From assembly GCA_002395085.1 (NCBI GenBank), contig DGVV01000023.1, positions 17,311 to 35,688 of the forward strand: a DNA stretch of 18,378 bases, written 5' to 3'. Position numbers and translations under genes: made by a program. The notes under the pieces were generated by a model, which had not been told where the DNA came from, made no database searches, and worked only from the letters and a program-made list of their open reading frames with translations. The DNA comes from Ruminococcus sp. UBA4275. Lineage in GTDB: Bacteria; Bacillota; Clostridia; Oscillospirales; Ruminococcaceae. Positions 13,787-18,378 of the stretch are shown here, one piece after another. Position 1 is the first letter of the stretch; each line of letters opens with the position of its first letter.

Positions 13787-14542
13787 ATGCTTGCAAAACG
13801 CATTGTACCGTGTCTGGATGTCCGGCACGGAAAGGTGGTTAAGGGCGTCAATTTTGAGGGCGTGAAGGATGTCGGTGATCCTGTTGCCTGTGCGGCGGAA
13901 TATAACCGCCAGGGCGCTGATGAGATCGTTTTTTATGACATTGTTGCTTCCCACGAGGGGCGCGGCACGTTCCTTGATGTTGTGCGCGAGACCGCAAAGC
14001 AGGTGTTCGTTCCGCTGACAGTCGGCGGCGGCATCTCGACCGTTGAGGATATGCGCAGCACGCTGCGCGCGGGTGCTGATAAAATCAGCATCAACTCCGC
14101 GGCGGTTAAGAATCCGCAGCTTATCTCCGACGGCGCGGAGATTTTTGGCTCACAGTGCATCGTCGTCGGCATTGATGCGAAGCGCGACGGCAAGGGCGGT
14201 TACACCGTTTACGCGAATGGCGGCCGCATTGATATGCACGTCGATCTGCTGAAATGGGTCGAGGAGATCGAGCAGCGCGGGGCAGGCGAAATCTGCTTGA
14301 ATTCGATTGACACCGACGGTGTCCGCGGGGGCTTCGACCTCGAAATGCTGAAGGCGGTTTGCGCGCGTGTGCGCATTCCGGTCATCGCGAGCGGCGGCGC
14401 GGGCAAGCTGAGCGATTTCGCGACCGTGTTTCAGGAGACGGATGCCACGGCGGCGCTCGCGGCTTCGCTGTTCCATTTCGGGGAACTCACGATCCCGCAG
14501 GTCAAGGCGGACTGCCGCAGCAAGGGTATCCCGATGCGGTGA
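13787..14542 (+). CDS. hisF: Imidazole glycerol phosphate synthase, cyclase subunit
   Basis: 251 residues from ATG 13787, chosen because AAGGAG (13775-13780) lies six bases upstream and the protein then begins M-L-A-K-R-I-V-P-C-L-D as the family does. An in-frame GTG at 13757 would add ten unrelated residues. It uses ammonia from HisH to convert PRFAR into imidazole-glycerol phosphate and AICAR. The catalytic aspartates D11 and D130 (V-G-I-D) are in place, with the phosphate-binding G-G-G-I-S (80-84) and a later A-S-G-G-A-G. It lies 26 bp after the hisA-GNAT fusion. No hisI/hisE follows; the next gene is nuclease-like. Confidence 0.97.
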   Translation: MLAKRIVPCLDVRHGKVVKGVNFEGVKDVGDPVACAAEYNRQGADEIVFYDIVASHEGRGTFLDVVRETAKQVFVPLTVGGGISTVEDMRSTLRAGADKISINSAAVKNPQLISDGAEIFGSQCIVVGIDAKRDGKGGYTVYANGGRIDMHVDLLKWVEEIEQRGAGEICLNSIDTDGVRGGFDLEMLKAVCARVRIPVIASGGAGKLSDFATVFQETDATAALAASLFHFGELTIPQVKADCRSKGIPMR

Positions 14543-14571
14543 TACATCTATATATAGTAGGTGACTGCGAT

Positions 14572-15588
14572 ATGCTGTATGAAGTATCAAATAACTTTTC
14601 AAAATGCGAGCCGCTTGAACCCACAAATCTCAAAAAACTCGGCAAACAGGAAAAGGACTTTGAAGAACTGCTGCGGTTGAATGCGGACATCATCGGGGAT
14701 GAAGAAGAAACGCTGATGATCGTCGGGCAGCAGGTTACGAATACCGCCGGCGGGCGCACTGATCTGATCGCTGTTGATAATGAGGGCAATCTGGTACTCA
14801 TTGAGATCAAGCGCGATAAGGAAGATATTGTTCACCGGAAAGAGGCGTTCGAGTTTCAGGCGATTCGCTATGCGGCAAGTCTGGCGGCTATTCAGGATGA
14901 GGATGAGTTCATCTTGAAAATATTTGCGCCCTATGTCGAGAAGCACGCTGTGGAGTTCAGCGATTTTCCAAGTAATCGCGATACGGCGGATTATGCACGC
15001 AGGAAGCTGCACGACTTCTTCCTGCAAAATAACGTAAATGCGTTTAATCAGAAGCAGCGCATCATTTTGTTTGCTTCGGATTATGATGAGCAGACGCTTT
15101 CTGCGGTTGCGTGGCTTTGCAGCAATCATCTGGATATTTCGTGCTGCCGTGCGCTGCCTTATCAGCAGGGAGACAAGGTGTTGCTGGAAATTGAGCAGAT
15201 TCTGCCGCTGGATGATTATGAGGATTACTATGTGTCCATCCGTGACACTGAACCAAGCGCCGGACGGCGTGAACGTGCATCGGGCAGAACCAGACAAAAC
15301 CTGCCGAAAATCGACGAACTGCTGGCGAACGGTGTTGTTCACGAAAACGACATTTTGCACGCCAAGGGCAAATCTGATGAGACCGCAACGCTCCGTGCGG
15401 ACGGCACCGTTCTGACCAAGGAAGGGGATGTCCTCTCGATGCAGATCTGGCTGAAGCAGGTTTTTGGATGGTCTGCGGTTCAGACATTTGCCTACGCGGT
15501 GCATGAGCCGACCGGCAAAACGCTGTTTGATCTGCGCGCGGAGTATATGCGGAAGAAGGAAGCAGAGCAGTCTGCGGAGAGTGTATGA
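14572..15588 (+). CDS. PDDEXK nuclease-like protein with C-terminal RAMA-like domain
   Basis: 338 residues from ATG 14572 (AGGTG 8 nt upstream; the open frame extends back into hisF without a sensible start). The N-terminal domain shows the PD-(D/E)xK core: D64 in G-R-T-D-L-I-A-V-D, then E78-I-K80, and Q96-A-I-R-Y100, the QxxxY motif of RecB-like and NucS-like (DUF91) nucleases; E31 or E47 may complete the metal site. A middle part (about 110-225) has the strand I-I-L-F-A-S-D-Y-D. A basic linker (about 230-243) leads to residues 247-327, which resemble the RAMA domain found on DNA adenine methylases and restriction proteins: L-L-A-N-G-V-V, then T-A-T-L-R-A-D-G-T-V. Likely DNA cleavage guided by base modification or a damage signal (inference). 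It replaces hisI/E after hisF and overlaps the next membrane-protein gene by 4 bp (ATGA). Confidence 0.78.
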   Translation: MLYEVSNNFSKCEPLEPTNLKKLGKQEKDFEELLRLNADIIGDEEETLMIVGQQVTNTAGGRTDLIAVDNEGNLVLIEIKRDKEDIVHRKEAFEFQAIRYAASLAAIQDEDEFILKIFAPYVEKHAVEFSDFPSNRDTADYARRKLHDFFLQNNVNAFNQKQRIILFASDYDEQTLSAVAWLCSNHLDISCCRALPYQQGDKVLLEIEQILPLDDYEDYYVSIRDTEPSAGRRERASGRTRQNLPKIDELLANGVVHENDILHAKGKSDETATLRADGTVLTKEGDVLSMQIWLKQVFGWSAVQTFAYAVHEPTGKTLFDLRAEYMRKKEAEQSAESV

Positions 15589-16271
15589 TGCGAGATTTTC
15601 TGCTGAACCATGCTGTCCCAATCGCTGCTGTGATCGGGCTGGCGGAGCTGCTTTTTGCGGGTATCCTTTTTGCCGATGCGCGGCGGAAATCGAGTGTGCC
15701 GGTGCTGCTGATGGGACTGATCGCTTCCGGACTTGCCTTCGATGCGCTTGTGATTGCGGGCGGTCATGCGATTCCTGCGGGAATACTGCTGATTCTCAGC
15801 CGTGTGCGCTTTCTTGCGCATGGACTCTTCCTGCCGCTTTGCATTGCGCTGTGCGGATATGTACTTGACTGGGTCTATACCAAAAAGCTCGCAGTTGTGT
15901 GGCTTGTGACGGTTCTGCTCTGTGCCGCGGGCGGCATCAGCGGGATTGTGCGCGGGCTGGAACTGCGTGAATTTGCTGGTTTGCTGCGGTACGTTTCCGT
16001 CGGGACGCCGGTCTGGGCGGAGAAACTCAACCGCTTCCTGAATTTCGGCACGGTGATTCCGCTGATTGCTGCCGGTATTGCCGCGTGGATCCGGCAGAAG
16101 AATCCCTGCATCTTTTTTGCGGGTTTTCTGATGTTTCTGTTCTCCGCGCTCGGTCCTGTGACCGGCAACGCCGACCTGATCTTTCTCATCAGTATGGCGG
16201 GAGAGATCTGCATGGCGGGATTCTTTCTGCTGTATGAAAAAATACAGTGGCGCGATGACGGAGGATATTGA
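15585..16271 (+). CDS. Seven-helix membrane protein of unknown function
   Basis: 228 residues from ATG 15585, which overlaps the stop of the nuclease-like gene (ATGA); a second ATG follows at once (15588). About seven hydrophobic helices are seen (near 11-30, 37-58, 66-95, 102-121, 151-169, 174-190, 197-217) with short loops and no sizeable soluble domain. R33-R34 and K100-K101 follow helices and suggest cytoplasmic loops. No conserved catalytic motif was recognised. Its end overlaps the next gene by one base (TGATG), making a coupled run of nuclease, seven-helix protein and another polytopic protein. Confidence 0.72.
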   Translation: MMRDFLLNHAVPIAAVIGLAELLFAGILFADARRKSSVPVLLMGLIASGLAFDALVIAGGHAIPAGILLILSRVRFLAHGLFLPLCIALCGYVLDWVYTKKLAVVWLVTVLLCAAGGISGIVRGLELREFAGLLRYVSVGTPVWAEKLNRFLNFGTVIPLIAAGIAAWIRQKNPCIFFAGFLMFLFSALGPVTGNADLIFLISMAGEICMAGFFLLYEKIQWRDDGGY

Positions 16272-17200
16272 TGAAATATCTGAAAAAACTGTTCGGCGGC
16301 ATCCGGATGACATGGCTGCGGGTGATCGGATTTGCGGTGATTTCCGCTGTCTGGTCGGCGGTGCTGCTGCTGCTTCCGGTTGATCTGGACGTAGCGGGCA
16401 TGGGCTCGACCTATCCGTGGTGGATCCTGTTCGCGCTTATTATCATCACAAACTGCGAAAAGCCGCTCGAAGCAGCCTGCAAAACCTTTGTGTTTTTCCT
16501 CATCAGTCAGCCGCTGATCTACATTTTTCAAGCGCCTTTCTCTGAATTGGGGCTTGGGCTGCTGCGGTACTATCCGCCGTGGTTCATCATGACGCTGCTG
16601 ACCTTTCCGGGCGCATGGCTCGGATGGCAGGTGCGCAGACCGGGTATCCTGTCCGGCGTGATTCTCTCTCCGATGCTGTACCTGATTACGATGATCGGTT
16701 ATGATTATCTTCCGTGCGGGATTCGGGCGTTTCCGCACAATCTGATCTCTCTTGTTTCGGGGATTTTCTGTGCGGCGGAATTTGTGCTGCTGCTAATTGT
16801 CATCCTGCATGAAAACAAGCAGCGCATCGCGGCGATCTGCGCGACCATCCTTCTGATCGCAGGAACATTTCTGATTCTGCTTATCATGAAGCCAACTGTC
16901 TGCGGCACGGTCAAACCTCTGCCGGAAAGCATCTCTGCGGAAGATATTGCGGAGATCGCGGTGGCAGACCCGAAGCTGTTCCGCGTGCAGTTGTCGGAGA
17001 AAAAGCCGGATGATCCGAAAACCTATCTGCAAATTGATGCCCTGAAAGAGGAATGCAGTACGGAAGCGGTGCTGTACGGTACAGACGGGCAGGTGCTGAA
17101 GCGGTATCAGCTTGTCTGCGTCCGGAAAAAAGACGACAATCCCGCGAACGAATACGGGTACTACGTTGCAATCGAAATTACGGAGACGGATGATCCGTAA
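16271..17200 (+). CDS. Polytopic membrane protein with C-terminal soluble domain
   Basis: 309 residues from ATG 16271, chosen over TTG 16268 because GGAGG (16260-16264) lies six bases upstream. A basic N-terminus (M-K-Y-L-K-K-L-F-G-G) precedes about seven hydrophobic helices (near 16-36, 49-62, 70-88, 103-121, 126-143, 157-179, 187-206), then a ~100-residue soluble tail (about 207-309) that would be outside if the N-terminus is inside and all seven helices cross. The tail includes P-L-P-E-S-I-S-A-E-D-I-A-E-I and a hydrophilic beta-like region. No family was recognised. A damaged second copy follows 15 bp downstream, so the gene was duplicated in tandem. Confidence 0.75.
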   Translation: MKYLKKLFGGIRMTWLRVIGFAVISAVWSAVLLLLPVDLDVAGMGSTYPWWILFALIIITNCEKPLEAACKTFVFFLISQPLIYIFQAPFSELGLGLLRYYPPWFIMTLLTFPGAWLGWQVRRPGILSGVILSPMLYLITMIGYDYLPCGIRAFPHNLISLVSGIFCAAEFVLLLIVILHENKQRIAAICATILLIAGTFLILLIMKPTVCGTVKPLPESISAEDIAEIAVADPKLFRVQLSEKKPDDPKTYLQIDALKEECSTEAVLYGTDGQVLKRYQLVCVRKKDDNPANEYGYYVAIEITETDDP

Positions 17201-17215
17201 AGACGGAGGATTTTC

Positions 17216-17727
17216 GTGAAATATCTGAAAAATCTGTTCGGCGGTATCGAAATGACATGGCTGCGCGTGATTGTTTCGGCGGCTGTGTTTATTTCCGCTT
17301 TACGATACTTGCATTTCCGTGCAATTTACTTTCCGGCATCTCCTGCTTTGCAGTGATAATTGTGTTTCTTGCGGTCATCCTTACAGAAAACAAGCAAAGA
17401 GTGACTGCCATTATTCTGACGGCTCTTCTGACAGGCGCAAGAGTGTACGTTGCTTCCCGTGCGGAAGTCAGCTCAGCCGGCTTTCCGCTGCCGGAAACAG
17501 TCATCGGTGCAGAGGTCGCGGAGGTTCTGATCTCCGATCCGGATAATGTTTCGGTGAATATGGAACAACTGAAAGAAAACCACATGAAAGTTTCTGTACA
17601 CAAGCCCGGAGCGTGTGAGATCAGGCTGATCGGTGCTGACTGGCATGAGCTTGCGCTGTATGATGTAAATGCTTTCTATGAGGAAGGCAATCTGATGGTA
17701 GAATGTAAACTGAGGGAATCAGAATGA
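17216..17727 (+). pseudogene. Tandem copy of the preceding membrane-protein gene with internal deletion and frameshift
   Basis: GTG 17216 has GGAGGA (17205-17210) five bases upstream. The first 19 residues (M-K-Y-L-K-N-L-F-G-G-I-E-M-T-W-L-R-V-I) match the upstream protein at 17 positions. The frame then stops at 17354-17356 after 46 codons. Frame +2 resumes the homology: L-A-F-P-C-N-L-L-S-G-I aligns to residue ~152 onward of the upstream protein, including V-I-L-T-E-N-K-Q-R and L-P-E-T-V-I-G-A-E-V-A-E-V, and ends at 17727. Using the shared ATTTCCGCT (16340/17291) and the (I/A)xAFP codons (16721/17305) as anchors, the copy has lost a net 367 bp, which is not a multiple of three. Most transmembrane helices are gone. 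An ATG at 17257 could still start a 156-residue product in the second frame, but without a binding site. Confidence 0.7.
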
Positions 17728-17798
17728 ACAGACGAATCCTATGTCATGCGGCGGTCTGGCACTGGCTGCATCTGCCGCTGGATGACCCGCGATATTGA
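17724..17798 (+). CDS. Possible 24-residue ORF, probably a remnant
   Basis: ATG 17724 overlaps the stop of the broken copy (ATGA) and the frame stops at 17796-17798 after 24 codons, giving a basic N-terminus and a W-H-W-L-H-L-P-L-D-D-P stretch. The ATGA overlap pattern matches real couplings upstream, so this may be the stump of a former third gene. No binding site or homology was recognised. Confidence 0.2.
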   Translation: MNRRILCHAAVWHWLHLPLDDPRY

Positions 17799-17810
17799 CA
17801 CTGATATAAA
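17782..17810 (+). promoter_or_regulatory. Likely promoter for tyrS
   Basis: ATGACC (17782-17787), 17 bp, then TATAAA (17805-17810) with TG-A just before it as an extended -10. It gives a leader of about 50 nt. A perfect TTGACA at 17795-17800 also occurs, but no -10-like hexamer stands at a suitable distance. The leader is too short for a T-box. Confidence 0.45.
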
Positions 17811-17865
17811 CCGCGTAATTACGCTGATTTTATAGAATCTAAAATCCAAAAGGAGTATTGATACA

Positions 17866-18378
17866 ATGACTGTTTACGAAGAACTGGTACGCAGAGGTCT
17901 GATTGCACAGACCACCGACGAAAAGGAGATCGCTGACCTCATCAACAACGGCAAGGCGACCTTCTACATCGGCTTCGACCCGACTGCCGATTCGCTGCAC
18001 GTCGGTCACTTCATGGCGCTGTGCCTCATGAAGCGGATGCAGATGGCGGGCAACAAGCCGATCGCACTGGTCGGCGGCGGCACGGGCATGATCGGTGACC
18101 CTTCCGGCAAATCCGATATGCGCAAGATGCTCACACCGGAGACCATCCAGCACAACTGCGAGTGCTTCAAGAAGCAGATGAGCCGCTTCATCGACTTCTC
18201 GGAGGGCAAGGCACTCATGGTCAACAACGGCGACTGGCTGCTGCATCTCAATTACATTGATGTGCTGCGCGAGGTCGGCGCGTGTTTCTCGGTCAACAAG
18301 ATGCTCTCCTTTGAGTGCTACAAGCAGCGCTGGGAGCGCGGTCTGACCTTCCTCGAATTCAACTACATGATCATGCAG
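17866..18378 (+). CDS. tyrS: Tyrosyl-tRNA synthetase, N-terminal 171 residues
   Basis: It starts at ATG 17866 with AAAAGGAG and a 10-nt spacer, and runs off the window end. It charges tRNA-Tyr with tyrosine through tyrosyl-adenylate. Class I synthetase signatures are clear: G-F-D-P-T-A-D-S-L-H-V-G-H (36-48), where H45-V-G-H48 is the HIGH motif, and L-V-G-G-G-T-G-M-I-G-D-P-S-G-K-S (68-83). Y34, just before the motif, is the expected tyrosine-pocket residue. The KMSKS loop and the S4-like tRNA-binding domain would be beyond the edge. This first third looks intact and starts a new transcription unit after the decayed membrane-protein copy. Confidence 0.96.
   Translation, partial: MTVYEELVRRGLIAQTTDEKEIADLINNGKATFYIGFDPTADSLHVGHFMALCLMKRMQMAGNKPIALVGGGTGMIGDPSGKSDMRKMLTPETIQHNCECFKKQMSRFIDFSEGKALMVNNGDWLLHLNYIDVLREVGACFSVNKMLSFECYKQRWERGLTFLEFNYMIMQ

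Noticed and set aside
12672..13796. 374-codon minus-strand ORF
   Set aside because: Shadow of the hisA-GNAT gene.
14543..14571. TATATA hexamer as a promoter for the nuclease-like gene
   Set aside because: No acceptable -35 about 17 bp upstream; read-through from hisF is the simpler explanation.
14599..15621. 340-codon minus-strand ORF
   Set aside because: Shadow of the nuclease-like gene; no binding site.
17799..17865. T-box riboswitch in front of tyrS
   Set aside because: The leader is only about 50 nt, with no specifier loop or terminator/antiterminator structure visible.

Overview
The window looks like a stretch of a Gram-positive Clostridia genome, most likely an Oscillospiraceae/Ruminococcus-type gut anaerobe. 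This is inference, from moderately GC-rich coding sequence, AGGAGG-type ribosome binding sites, many ATGA/TAATG overlaps, a B. subtilis-type LexA (SOS) box, a Thr-rich low-complexity secreted protein, and an insert in the UvrD/PcrA helicase that I recall from clostridial members. No rRNA, tRNA, CRISPR array, transposase or phage gene was seen.

Layout. Positions 1-4976 are all on the minus strand and 5260-18378 all on the plus strand, diverging from an AT-rich control region (4977-5259). Minus strand, in transcription order: an AI-2E-family permease-like membrane protein (4976-3657); a badly frameshifted membrane-protein remnant (about 3656-2844); a double zinc-ribbon protein with a C-terminal membrane anchor, starting at TTG (2847-2185); then a separate operon with its own good promoter. 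That operon has two tandem RimK-like ATP-grasp ligases (2092-1202 and 1205-381) and, one base later, a secreted protein whose visible part is a signal peptide plus twelve 15-bp KTTTS repeats, cut by the window edge.

Plus strand: a UvrD/PcrA helicase (5260-7659) behind a good sigma-A promoter and a near-perfect LexA box; a membrane protein with a Thr/Glu-rich tail that overlaps it; a small two-helix membrane protein; xylulokinase (xylB); a DUF1292 protein; a partial histidine operon hisB-hisH-hisA-hisF in which HisA is fused to a GNAT acetyltransferase domain; then, where hisI/hisE might be expected, a PDDEXK nuclease-like protein with a C-terminal RAMA-like domain; two translationally coupled polytopic membrane proteins; a decayed tandem copy of the second one (net internal loss of 367 bp); and the 5' end of tyrS.

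How the genes work together. HisB, HisH, HisA and HisF are consecutive enzymes of imidazole-glycerol phosphate metabolism; HisG, HisD, HisC and HisI/E must lie elsewhere. The helicase is a DNA repair enzyme and plausibly SOS-controlled. The two places most likely to hold something undescribed are the ATP-grasp pair with its Lys/Thr-repeat secreted partner, and the PDDEXK-RAMA-like gene coupled to two membrane proteins. Both functional readings are inferences from domain content and gene coupling only.
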